DNA of 60,508 nt. Source: JAXGTO01 sp040774885. GTDB lineage: Bacteria; Actinomycetota; Coriobacteriia; Coriobacteriales; Eggerthellaceae. The notes below the pieces were generated by a model. That model did no database searches. It had not been told where the DNA came from and was given only the letters and a program-made list of their open reading frames with translations. The position numbers were made by a program, and so were the translations under genes. How positions within the stretch are numbered: position 1 is the stretch's first letter; each line of letters starts with the position of its first letter. Positions 8,580-15,257 of this stretch are shown piece after piece. Location of the stretch: assembly GCA_040774885.1 (NCBI GenBank), contig JAXGTO010000011.1, forward strand, positions 1 through 60,508, read 5' to 3'.

Positions 8580-9875
8580 CTACACGGGCGTTCCCGCGCC
8601 GAAGAGCAATTCGTGCTCCGGCCCGGTAAGCGCATCGCGCGCCTGGTCGCGCAGGTTGTTCATGCCGCTCAAGAACTGACGGTACATCACCACGGTAAGG
8701 TAGCGGCCCATGGGCGTCAGCGTGAGCGCTTCGGCATCGTCTTGGTCAAATGCCCCGTTCAAGCGCATGAATGCCATTTCGACAGGCAGCCCGGCATCAA
8801 GCGAGCAGCCGAATTCGCGCTCGAAGCGCTTCTTGTCCAATCGCAGCTTGTACAGGTCGAGCAAGAACCGGTAGCGCATCAGGTCGCGGCGGCTGAGGAC
8901 CGTTTTGCCCATGATTGGCATGTGGCCTGCGGCGATTGCCTCGTTGTAGTCGTTGATGCTGAAGTCGTTGACATACAGGCATCCGTCCAGATGGGTGATC
9001 GACCCGCTGCCGATGGCCGGGTATTCGTCGTACGAAACCTGGTATTCGTCAATCTGCTGCGCGTCTTCAACCTGGCCGCAATGGCCGTCTTCGCCCGCGC
9101 GTGTGAAGGTCCACAGCGTCGAGCGGCGAAACATCGGATCGTCGCCGCCCGCCAGCACGCCATCCAGAATCTGGTAGTAGCGGTACTCGCGGTCGTAGTC
9201 CATCTTGCCCAACGTGGTGGCCATCTTGCGCGTGGTGGCGGCCGAAACGTACAGCGGAGAAAATGTGACTTGGCGGCATCCGCACGTGGCGATCTTTTCC
9301 AAGTCGGACATCAAGATATCTTCGGTTTGCGAGGGGAAGTTGAAGATCATATCCACGTTGAGCGAATCGAAATACGGCTCGGCCTCTGCGATGCGTTCCA
9401 AGATCTCGTCGCCGCTGCCGTATTTCTCATAGCGGTCCATTTGCTTGAGCAGGTCGTCGTCGAAACTTTGCACGCCCACGGAAAGTCGCTGCACACGGCC
9501 CTTGAGCTTGTCCAGGTAAGGCTGCGTCAAGTGGTTCGGGTTGGTTTCGGAAGCGACTTCCTTGATGGGGAAGACTTCGCGTGCCAAGTCGAGCGTTTCG
9601 CAAAGCTCGTCGATCATGATGGTGGGCGTTCCTCCGCCCACATAGATGCTTTCGAACTGATAGCCCAGGTCTTTGAGCATCAGCATTTCCTTGCGCATGC
9701 TCTCGAAATACGGGCCGGCGATTTCGGGATGGAACGGATAGCGGTTGAAGCTGCAATAGGGGCAAAGCCGCTGGCAGAAGGGGACATGCATGTACAGCAT
9801 GTAGGGCTGGCCGGGGTTCGGGGGCGGCAGCATCGTGTCGTCGGTTCGGTTGAGCTTGAGTTCGCGCTGGGTCAT
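8580..9875 (-). CDS. Radical SAM protein, oxygen-independent coproporphyrinogen III oxidase-like (HemN/HemW family)
   Basis: About 431 residues. The radical SAM cluster is CQRLCPYC (C-x3-C-x2-C), with YMHVPFC before it and CSFNRYPF after it. The SAM motif YVGGGTPT and the LSVGVQSFDDDLL motif are typical of the HemN/HemW/HutW group. It may act in anaerobic heme or porphyrin metabolism, or as a HemW-like heme chaperone; true HemN catalytic activity is not assured. The start is unresolved: ATG 9875 fits the family but no ribosome site precedes it, and in-frame ATGs continue upstream to 10004. No heme biosynthesis genes are nearby. Confidence 0.75.
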   Translation of the reverse strand: MTQRELKLNRTDDTMLPPPNPGQPYMLYMHVPFCQRLCPYCSFNRYPFHPEIAGPYFESMRKEMLMLKDLGYQFESIYVGGGTPTIMIDELCETLDLAREVFPIKEVASETNPNHLTQPYLDKLKGRVQRLSVGVQSFDDDLLKQMDRYEKYGSGDEILERIAEAEPYFDSLNVDMIFNFPSQTEDILMSDLEKIATCGCRQVTFSPLYVSAATTRKMATTLGKMDYDREYRYYQILDGVLAGGDDPMFRRSTLWTFTRAGEDGHCGQVEDAQQIDEYQVSYDEYPAIGSGSITHLDGCLYVNDFSINDYNEAIAAGHMPIMGKTVLSRRDLMRYRFLLDLYKLRLDKKRFEREFGCSLDAGLPVEMAFMRLNGAFDQDDAEALTLTPMGRYLTVVMYRQFLSGMNNLRDQARDALTGPEHELLFGAGTPV

Positions 9876-10012
9876 GTTGTGGATGATGTTGGAAAGGAGG
9901 CGTTCGGATAGCAAAGTCGTAGTCTTTCTAGTGGTAGCGCGCATTTTAGGTGAGGCGCGCATTTGTGTGACAACGCTAGAGTAACGCAACCGCATCTGGC
10001 GCAATCGAATTT

Positions 10013-10139
10013 CTCAAAAAGGCCGCCATTCTACGGAATTTGTGGGCCAAAACGGATCTGCAGGGCAGTGATTTCAGCATAATGCCTGATGGCGATTTTT
10101 CTCAGGCCGCCCAAGTCGTAGAATGGCGGCCTTTTTGAG
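10013..10139. repeat. Long inverted-repeat element A
   Basis: A perfect 23-bp inverted repeat (10013-10035 and 10117-10139, starting CTCAAAAAGGCCGCC) encloses an 81-nt interior. The arms match those of element D (60254-60392) except for one base pair that is changed on both arms. At the same interior offset as in element D there is GCATAA, but the following bases (TGCCTGATGGCG) diverge from the 12-base core shared by elements B, C and D. It sits upstream of both divergent genes, so it is not a simple terminator. Confidence 0.85.
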
Positions 10140-10225
10140 CAATCCGCGCCGCAGGTTCGTGAACCAGCCCCCGCTGCTTGGAAGCGCCTCGCTGCGGAAA
10201 CGCTGGCATGCAGTTCAGCCACTTA

Positions 10226-10360
10226 GGAGCGGCCCGCGGTAACGCTCGCATGTGGATCCGTTGCTCGGAGGCGGCCTGCGGTAACGCTCGCATGTGATCC
10301 GTTGCTCGGAGGCGGCCTGCGGTAACGCTCGCATGTGGGCTCGTTGCTCGGAGGCGGCCT
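10226..10360. repeat. 41-bp tandem repeat, about 3.3 copies
   Basis: Units at 10226-10266, 10267-10307 and 10308-10349, plus a partial unit to 10360, each read roughly GGAGGCGGCCTGCGGTAACG followed by CTCGCATGTG and GTTGCTC. There are no spacers between units and no cas genes, so it is not CRISPR. No ORF with a ribosome site covers it. Confidence 0.8.
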
Positions 10361-10448
10361 TCAACGACAAGTGGCTAGCGCAGGGTGGGGCGGTGCATTC
10401 GGCTCGAATTCCTTTACCGATGTGGATTCCTTTCGCTAATCGTTCTAT

Positions 10449-10466
10449 GGTTTAACTAGTTAAACC
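10449..10466 (+). promoter_or_regulatory. ArsR-type operator, perfect 18-bp palindrome
   Basis: GGTTTAACTAGTTAAACC is perfectly symmetrical and lies 23 bp before the ArsR-family start codon, where it would overlap the promoter. Autorepression of the 10490-12436 operon is the natural reading. Confidence 0.7.
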
Positions 10467-10489
10467 GATGGACGAAAGGAGCGCCTCGC

Positions 10490-10873
10490 ATGACCGAACT
10501 TCCCGAACATGAAGATGCAGAGTGCGTGAAGAACCGTCGCCTGCTATCCGCCCAATTCGAAACCCTGCGGCCCATTTTCGTGGCGATGGGCGACGAAACC
10601 CGCCAGCAGATCTTCACCGCTCTGCTTGAAAACGAAACCTGGGGCATGCGCGTTCCGCAGATAACGGAGTGCACGCATCTTTCTCGTCCGGCGGTTTCCC
10701 ATCACCTGCAGATTTTGCTGCGGGCGGGCCTGGTGCGGGTGCGCAAACAGGGAACCATGAATTGGTACTCGGTGACCGCCGATATGGAAATCTGGACGGC
10801 GTTCAAGAACCTGGCCGACAACATCCATGCCGTCGTGACCAAAGCCAATAACGAACAGGAGCACTGCCGCTGA
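10490..10873 (+). CDS. ArsR-family transcriptional repressor
   Basis: A 127-residue winged-helix protein: VAMGDETRQQIFTALLEN is helix 2-3, VPQITECTHLSRPAVSHHLQ the recognition helix, and LVRVRKQGTMNWYSV the wing. I see no metal-binding ELCVCDL-type motif in helix 3, so the signal may be a small molecule rather than a metal. The ribosome site is AAAGGAG before ATG 10490. It is first in an apparent operon with a nitroreductase and an MBL-fold hydrolase, with a perfect palindrome in its promoter. Confidence 0.87.
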   Translation: MTELPEHEDAECVKNRRLLSAQFETLRPIFVAMGDETRQQIFTALLENETWGMRVPQITECTHLSRPAVSHHLQILLRAGLVRVRKQGTMNWYSVTADMEIWTAFKNLADNIHAVVTKANNEQEHCR

Positions 10874-10934
10874 TGCCTCATGTACCGTCCACGAATATCC
10901 AGTTGATAGCCAACAACGAACAGGAGCACTGCCG
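10843..10934 (+). repeat. 27-bp direct duplication spanning the ArsR 3' end and the next ribosome site
   Basis: Copies at 10843-10869 and 10908-10934 (beginning AGCCAAYAACGAACAGGAGC) match at 26 of 27 bases, 65 bp apart. The first encodes the last residues of the ArsR protein. The second contains the AGGAG that serves as ribosome site for the nitroreductase start at 10935. Confidence 0.8.
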
Positions 10935-11612
10935 ATGAACATCCAAGAAGCCATGAAAGCGCGCCATTCGGTGCGCAGCTATACGGAAAAGCCGCTTGAC
11001 GAACAGGCCGTGGCCGCGCTGAACGAAGCCATCGCCCAAGCCAATGAGGAATCGGGCCTCAACATGCAGCTGGTGTGCGACGAGCCCAAGGCGTTCACCA
11101 CGGGAATGGCCCATTTCGGAAAATTCTCGGGCGTGCGCAACTATTTGGCGCTGGTGGGTCCTGCGGGCAGGGGGCTCAACGAGGCTGCCGGCTATTACGG
11201 TGAGCGTATCGTGCTGGAAGCTGCCCGTCTGGGCATCGATTCATGCTGGGTGGCGCTCACGTTCGGCAAGGGGCAGGTCAAACGCCTGGTGGCTCCGGGT
11301 CAGAAACTCGCATGCGTGGTGTCGCTGGGCTACGGCGAAACCCACGGCAGTGCCCATAACAGCAAGCCCGCAGAAGAGCTGTGCCGCTGCGAAGGTGCAA
11401 TGCCCGATTGGTTCGTACACGGCATGGATGCCGCCATGCTCGCCCCCACGGCCATGAACCAGCAGAAGTTCCGCATCACGTGCACCGGCCCCACCACGGC
11501 CCGTATCGAAGATCTGGGCGGATCGTATTCCGGCATCGACTTGGGAATCGTTCGCTATCACTTCGAGCAGGGCGCGGGAGCAGGTTCCTTCACGTGGGAT
11601 GACGCGAAATGA
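10935..11612 (+). CDS. Nitroreductase-family flavoprotein
   Basis: A 225-residue FMN-dependent nitroreductase-family protein. The N-terminus MNIQEAMKARHSVRSYTEKP carries the RHSVR FMN-phosphate motif; the GYYGERIVLEAARLGIDSCWVA helix and the LAPTAMNQQ segment are typical. Substrates may be nitroaromatics, quinones or other electrophiles. The start at 10935 uses AGGAG in the duplicated 27-bp block. It follows the ArsR gene by 61 bp and overlaps the next gene by 4 bp (ATGA), so it is very likely co-transcribed and derepressed by the same signal. Confidence 0.87.
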   Translation: MNIQEAMKARHSVRSYTEKPLDEQAVAALNEAIAQANEESGLNMQLVCDEPKAFTTGMAHFGKFSGVRNYLALVGPAGRGLNEAAGYYGERIVLEAARLGIDSCWVALTFGKGQVKRLVAPGQKLACVVSLGYGETHGSAHNSKPAEELCRCEGAMPDWFVHGMDAAMLAPTAMNQQKFRITCTGPTTARIEDLGGSYSGIDLGIVRYHFEQGAGAGSFTWDDAK

Positions 11613-12436
11613 CAATAGAGGGTCAGCGCATACACGTGCTTCAGACCGGCGGCGTGTCGGTGGCGCCGGGGCTTCCCTTCAAAACGACGAGAAATCCGCT
11701 GGCGGCCCTGGGGTTGGGGCCGCGCAAGAATCGCATCCGCTTGCCGGTGAGTATCTACCTGGTGCAAGGTCCGCACGGCAACCTGCTGTTCGACACGGGG
11801 TGGGGAACAGCCATCCGCGGCAACCAGCGGGCATACCTGCACTTTCCCAACAACGTCCCCAACACGGGCGACCTGCCCCAAGGCCAAGAGATCACCACCC
11901 TTTTGGCGGGGTGCGGTGTGGCGCCGGCCGATATCGATACTATCCTCTTCAGCCACTTGGATCTCGATCACACCAGCGGCCTGCATGAAGTGGGTGCTGC
12001 CAAGCGAATCTTATGCAGTCGGGAAGAATACGATGCCGCCATGCGCAGCCATGTGCGCTACGTCAAGGAAATGTGGGCGGGTGAGCGTTTGGAGACGTTC
12101 GAATTCGCCGAAACCGGCTTCGGCCCGTTCGGGCGCTCGCTCGACTTGTACGGTGATGGGATGCTGCAGGCCGTGTGGCTGCCCGGTCATACCGCGGGCA
12201 GCACGGGTTTGGTGGTGACCGATCCGGCAAGCGGCCGCTTCGTTATCCTGGCGGGCGATTGCGGATATGCGCACAAGTCGTGGGAACAGATGATACAGCC
12301 GGGCTTGGCGGTCGATCGCGCAAAGCTGCAGACGTCGTTGAAATGGCTGCACGACCAAGCGAAAGACCCCAAATGCATCGACATCCTGGCTTGCCACGAC
12401 GCAGAGGTGAAACCCCAGGTAATCGCCGTAAGCTGA
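11609..12436 (+). CDS. MBL-fold metallo-hydrolase, AHL-lactonase-like subgroup
   Basis: A 275-residue metallo-beta-lactamase-fold protein. The zinc motif is SHLDLDHTSGLHE (HxDxDH, first metal-site residues), with the later ligands in LPGHTAGS, LAGDCGYAHKSW and LACHDAEV. The layout, with an N-terminal FDTGWG motif, matches N-acyl homoserine lactonase-like hydrolases, but a quorum-quenching role is not shown. Its start overlaps the nitroreductase stop (ATGA), so the two are translationally coupled. Detoxification of a lactone or ester under ArsR control is plausible. Confidence 0.82.
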   Translation: MTIEGQRIHVLQTGGVSVAPGLPFKTTRNPLAALGLGPRKNRIRLPVSIYLVQGPHGNLLFDTGWGTAIRGNQRAYLHFPNNVPNTGDLPQGQEITTLLAGCGVAPADIDTILFSHLDLDHTSGLHEVGAAKRILCSREEYDAAMRSHVRYVKEMWAGERLETFEFAETGFGPFGRSLDLYGDGMLQAVWLPGHTAGSTGLVVTDPASGRFVILAGDCGYAHKSWEQMIQPGLAVDRAKLQTSLKWLHDQAKDPKCIDILACHDAEVKPQVIAVS

Positions 12437-12514
12437 GAAATCGTGAAATCGGGAAGGATGCCGGCGTCTCAGCCGCGCTTCCCTATCGCTGCTGTCAGGT
12501 GAAAGGTTGGGAGG

Positions 12515-12547
12515 GAGACGCGGCCGCTTTGCAAACGGCCGCATCTC
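12515..12547. terminator. Hairpin between convergent genes
   Basis: GAGACGCGGCCG (12515-12526) pairs with CGGCCGCATCTC (12536-12547) with a single mismatch and a 9-nt loop. No T-run follows on either strand, so it may block transcription from both sides or only stabilise mRNA 3' ends. Confidence 0.45.
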
Positions 12548-12555
12548 GCATAAAG

Positions 12556-12846
12556 CTAGGCTATGGAATAGATGCGCACGTCGGGGTCGGCGTCCCAGGT
12601 GGGCTTGAGTCCTACGAACACGTCGTTTTGGAACAGTTCGCTGCTCAGATATGCTTGCGCATGCTCTACGCTATCGAATCCGTGAAGGACTTGGACATCT
12701 TCATCGCGGATTAGCAGGTCTTTTGTCATTGCGCCTTCAATGGTATCCAAGAAGGGGCCGCGGTAGTCGGTGTACACCTTTGCCGCTGCCGGACGGTTGG
12801 ATTCCGAGATCTTCATCGTGATTTCCAGATACGCTTTCACAGCCAT
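12556..12846 (-). CDS. Small ABM/dimeric alpha-beta barrel protein
   Basis: A 96-residue protein beginning MAVKAYLEITMKI and containing EDVQVLHGFDSVEHAQAYL, the pattern of ferredoxin-like dimeric alpha/beta-barrel (ABM or EthD-like) proteins. These include cofactor-free monooxygenases and stress-related proteins; the exact role is unknown. The start at 12846 follows AAGGAGG; an earlier in-frame start at 12987 would include the regulatory dyad. It is divergent from the HxlR regulator at 13043, which is the likely controller. Confidence 0.65.
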   Translation of the reverse strand: MAVKAYLEITMKISESNRPAAAKVYTDYRGPFLDTIEGAMTKDLLIRDEDVQVLHGFDSVEHAQAYLSSELFQNDVFVGLKPTWDADPDVRIYSIA

Positions 12847-12968
12847 GACGGCCTCCTTCTGGCAGATGCCTTTGAGGCACTGCCGACGCTGATCGCCCGT
12901 TTTCGAGCTTGCGATAAATCTAGGCGTGCTGCTCTCTGTTTGAAAGACGTAAGCCAACGAATGAGCAA

Positions 12969-12984
12969 CTATTGTTTTCAATAG
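12969..12984. promoter_or_regulatory. Dyad in the HxlR/ABM divergent promoter region
   Basis: CTATTG (12969-12974) and CAATAG (12979-12984) are perfect inverted arms around TTTT. The same sequence is flanked by direct repeats of AGCAACTA (12964-12971 and 12982-12989). It lies between two divergent genes and is a likely HxlR operator. Confidence 0.5.
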
Positions 12985-13042
12985 CAACTACCGATTGCGT
13001 GGAGTAGAGCGTAGGATGGAAGCTGTTGGGAAAGGAAAGACC

Positions 13043-13426
13043 ATGGCTTACAAACCGAAACTGGAAAAAGACATTCGCTGTCCGCTCGAATACGGACTGG
13101 ACGTCTTCGGCGGCAAATGGGACTCGCGCATCATCTGCGTCTTGGCCGAAAAGGGGACGCTTCGCTACAGCGAACTGCGCGCCGATATGACGGATATCAC
13201 TGACGCGGTGCTGGCCGCCACGCTCAAAAAGCTTATGGGCCACGGCATAATATCGCGTGAGCAATTCAACGAAATGCCGCTGCGCGTCGAGTACTCTCTT
13301 ACGGAACGCGGGAAATCGGTCATTCCCATTCTGCAGAGCATTTGCAAATGGTCGGGTGCGTTTCGCCATGAGGAAACCGGCGAGGTTCTGCCGCAATGCC
13401 GCAAATGCGATTATTCGGCTCGATGA
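13043..13426 (+). CDS. HxlR-family transcriptional regulator
   Basis: A 127-residue winged-helix protein with the family signature CPLEYGLDVFGGKWDSRIICVL near the N-terminus, then LRYSELRADM, LKKLMGHGIISR and VEYSLTERG. The cysteine before PLEY is the redox/electrophile-sensing position of HypR/YodB-type members, so a reactive-electrophile signal is possible. The ATG at 13043 is preceded by GGAAAGGAAAG. An ABM-like gene is divergent, with a dyad between them. The C-terminal CRKC pair is unusual and could add redox sensitivity. Confidence 0.88.
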   Translation: MAYKPKLEKDIRCPLEYGLDVFGGKWDSRIICVLAEKGTLRYSELRADMTDITDAVLAATLKKLMGHGIISREQFNEMPLRVEYSLTERGKSVIPILQSICKWSGAFRHEETGEVLPQCRKCDYSAR

Positions 13427-13560
13427 TCGCAATTTGCGGCGGCGCGTTCTGACGAGCCGCTCAGTTCAACCAGAGCAACTCACTTCGACGCGGAAACCTA
13501 TCATCCAGGCAATGCGACCGCTACCCTCGAATCATCAGGCGGATTCAAGGGAGCAAAAAG

Positions 13561-14538
13561 ACGAGCGCAATCAGCATCATCATCGGTTTGGCCGTAGGCG
13601 CATGTCTTCCGGTGATGACCGGGTTGAACAGCGGCTTGAAGGGGATCATCGGTGCCTTTCCTGCCGCCTTGGTCTCGTTTTGCGTGGGCACGGCTACCGT
13701 CGTCCTGGTCTGCGCGGCATCGGGCAGCCTGACGGCGTCGATGCTGGATGGCGCGAAGGGCCAACCGGCATGGATATGGCTGGGCGGCGTGTGCGGAGTG
13801 GTGTTCACCACGGGCAACATCGTGTTCATGGACCGTATCGGCAGCGTGCAGACCGTTCTCATGCCCTCCATAGGTCAGGTGCTGGCGGGATTGTTGGTGG
13901 ACGCTTTCGGTCTGTTCGATATGCAAGTTGTCCCGCTTTCGGGTTTCCGCGTGTTCGGGGCTCTTGTGGTTATTGCGGGGGCGGCGCTCGTCGTGGTGCG
14001 CCCGCGCTCGCTGAGTGAAACCAGTGGGCGCGCAACCGCAGAAAAGCCGGCAGCCAGTGGCTTCGGCGTTTGGTTCTGGCGCGTGCTCGGTGTGGTGACG
14101 GGGTCGTTCATGGCGTTTCAGACTGCCGTCAACGCCCGGTTGGGGGAAGTCGTCGGATCGAGCATCGTCGCATCTTTTGCCTCCTTTGCCGTGGGAACGG
14201 CGACGATCGCCATTGTCGTAGGGATAGGTGCGGTTGTGCGATGGTTGGTGGGCGGTGCACGTCCAGTGCGGCGCCGGGATTTTCCTTCTGCGCTGCACCC
14301 CCGCAATCTGTTCGGAGGCTGCTTTGCCGCCTGCATCGTGGTCGGAAGCACATCTTTGGCGCCCGCGATAGGAACGGGAATGGTTGTCGTGCTGTCATTG
14401 GCCGGCCAGTTGGCAACGAGCTCCGTGATCGATGGGTTTGGTTTGCTGGGGGCCGTTAAGCGGCCCATAACACCTCAAAAGGCAGTTGGCCTGGCGCTGG
14501 TTCTGATCGGCGTCCTGTTGGTTCACGGCGCGCTTTGA
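13561..14538 (+). CDS. DMT-superfamily transporter, duplicated YdcZ (DUF606) halves, with non-standard start
   Basis: An integral membrane protein of about 325 residues made of two YdcZ/DUF606-like halves of about 150 residues, each with about five membrane helices. Both halves start with a PVMTGLNSGL or FQTAVNARLGE-type motif. Function is unknown; related proteins are putative small-metabolite exporters. The usual N-terminus would begin at 13561, 7 nt after an AAGGGAG ribosome site, but that codon is ACG, not ATG. The first permitted start downstream (TTG 13588) would delete half of helix 1. The gene may use ACG weakly, or the start may have decayed. It stands alone, with an orphan MerR-type operator 40-70 bp past its stop. 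Confidence 0.7.
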   Translation, partial: TSAISIIIGLAVGACLPVMTGLNSGLKGIIGAFPAALVSFCVGTATVVLVCAASGSLTASMLDGAKGQPAWIWLGGVCGVVFTTGNIVFMDRIGSVQTVLMPSIGQVLAGLLVDAFGLFDMQVVPLSGFRVFGALVVIAGAALVVVRPRSLSETSGRATAEKPAASGFGVWFWRVLGVVTGSFMAFQTAVNARLGEVVGSSIVASFASFAVGTATIAIVVGIGAVVRWLVGGARPVRRRDFPSALHPRNLFGGCFAACIVVGSTSLAPAIGTGMVVVLSLAGQLATSSVIDGFGLLGAVKRPITPQKAVGLALVLIGVLLVHGAL

Positions 14539-14580
14539 GCTTCGGGCTTTTGCGGGCTGTTGACGCCGCCTTCGTCTTTG

Positions 14581-14611
14581 ACGCTACAACTTGAAGTTCG
14601 CTTTAAGTCAA
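14581..14611 (-). promoter_or_regulatory. Orphan MerR-type promoter-like sequence pointing into the transporter 3' end
   Basis: On the minus strand, -35 TTGACT (14606-14611) and -10 TAGCGT (14581-14586) are 19 bp apart, and the spacer region contains CTTAAAG/CTTCAAG arms as in the regulon described at 21048, 45279, 53259, 53427 and 57788. Downstream there is no minus-strand gene, only sequence antisense to the transporter. Confidence 0.4.
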
Positions 14612-14710
14612 GCGGGAATTGAAAATAATTTCCGTGCGCAATTCAATACGGATTCTGCTTGAAGTGGCTGCGGGCAAACGCTTTGGCGGGAGAGAAGAGG
14701 CGAATAATTC

Positions 14711-14763
14711 TTGACGCAGCACGCGAAGGTTGTACTATCAACCATGTAGTTGATAGTACAACC
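14711..14763 (+). promoter_or_regulatory. MarR operon promoter with perfect 15-bp inverted-repeat operator
   Basis: GGTTGTACTATCAAC (14728-14742) and its exact complement GTTGATAGTACAACC (14749-14763) flank 6 bp. A -35 TTGACG (14711-14716) and a -10 TACTAT (14733-14738, inside the left arm) are 16 bp apart. Repression by the adjacent MarR protein through -10 occlusion is expected. Confidence 0.75.
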
Positions 14764-14777
14764 GAATGGAAAGCGCC

Positions 14778-15257
14778 ATGGATCCCAGTAGACGGCAGAT
14801 AACCAAGATCGCCCGCGAAGTGGGCAAGTTCACCCAGCGCACCCTGCGTGCGGAAAGCATCGGCCCGGCGGAACTCGATACCATCCACGTCATCCGCAAA
14901 AACCCTGGCACCACCCAAGCCGAGGTGTGTAAAACGTTGGGGACCGACAAGGCCGCGATGGCGCGCCAAGTGGCAAATCTGGAAGCCAAAGGCTATGTCG
15001 AACGCCGCGAAAACCCAGCTGACGGGCGCTCGAAGCTGCTCTACGCTCTTCCCGCTGCCGATCGGTTGAAAGACTCGAAGGCCCATATCGAGGCCACGTG
15101 CTACCAATGGCTGTTGGATGGGTTGGACGAAGAGGACCGTACGGAATTCTGCCGTCTGCTCAACGAGGTCTACCTGCGCTCGAAAACGGAGAGCAAGGCA
15201 GGATTCCCCCATATGGAACAAGCTGTGAATCAGGAGGGGTCCGCAGATGCGCGCTAG
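14778..15257 (+). CDS. MarR-family repressor
   Basis: A 159-residue MarR winged-helix protein: AELDTIHVIRKNPGTTQAEVCKTL leads into the recognition helix DKAAMARQVANLEAKGYV, and the wing is RRENPADGRSKLLY. Two in-frame ATGs exist: 14766, with no clear ribosome site, and 14778, preceded by GGAAAG; I prefer 14778. It lies right behind a perfect 15-bp inverted operator and overlaps the MFS transporter gene by 11 bp, the usual repressor-pump arrangement for drug or phenolic efflux. Confidence 0.88.
   Translation: MDPSRRQITKIAREVGKFTQRTLRAESIGPAELDTIHVIRKNPGTTQAEVCKTLGTDKAAMARQVANLEAKGYVERRENPADGRSKLLYALPAADRLKDSKAHIEATCYQWLLDGLDEEDRTEFCRLLNEVYLRSKTESKAGFPHMEQAVNQEGSADAR

Larger units (their letters stand above)
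9876..10489. other. Repeat-rich intergenic region between divergent genes
   Basis: About 600 bp with no convincing gene. It holds hairpin element A (10013-10139), a 41-bp tandem repeat (10226-10360) and the ArsR operator (10449-10466). The 10361-10440 stretch shows no structure that I can recognise. Confidence 0.6.

Noticed and set aside
10226..10360. CRISPR array
   Set aside because: Units are contiguous with no unique spacers and no cas genes are in the window; the same holds for 28598-28817.
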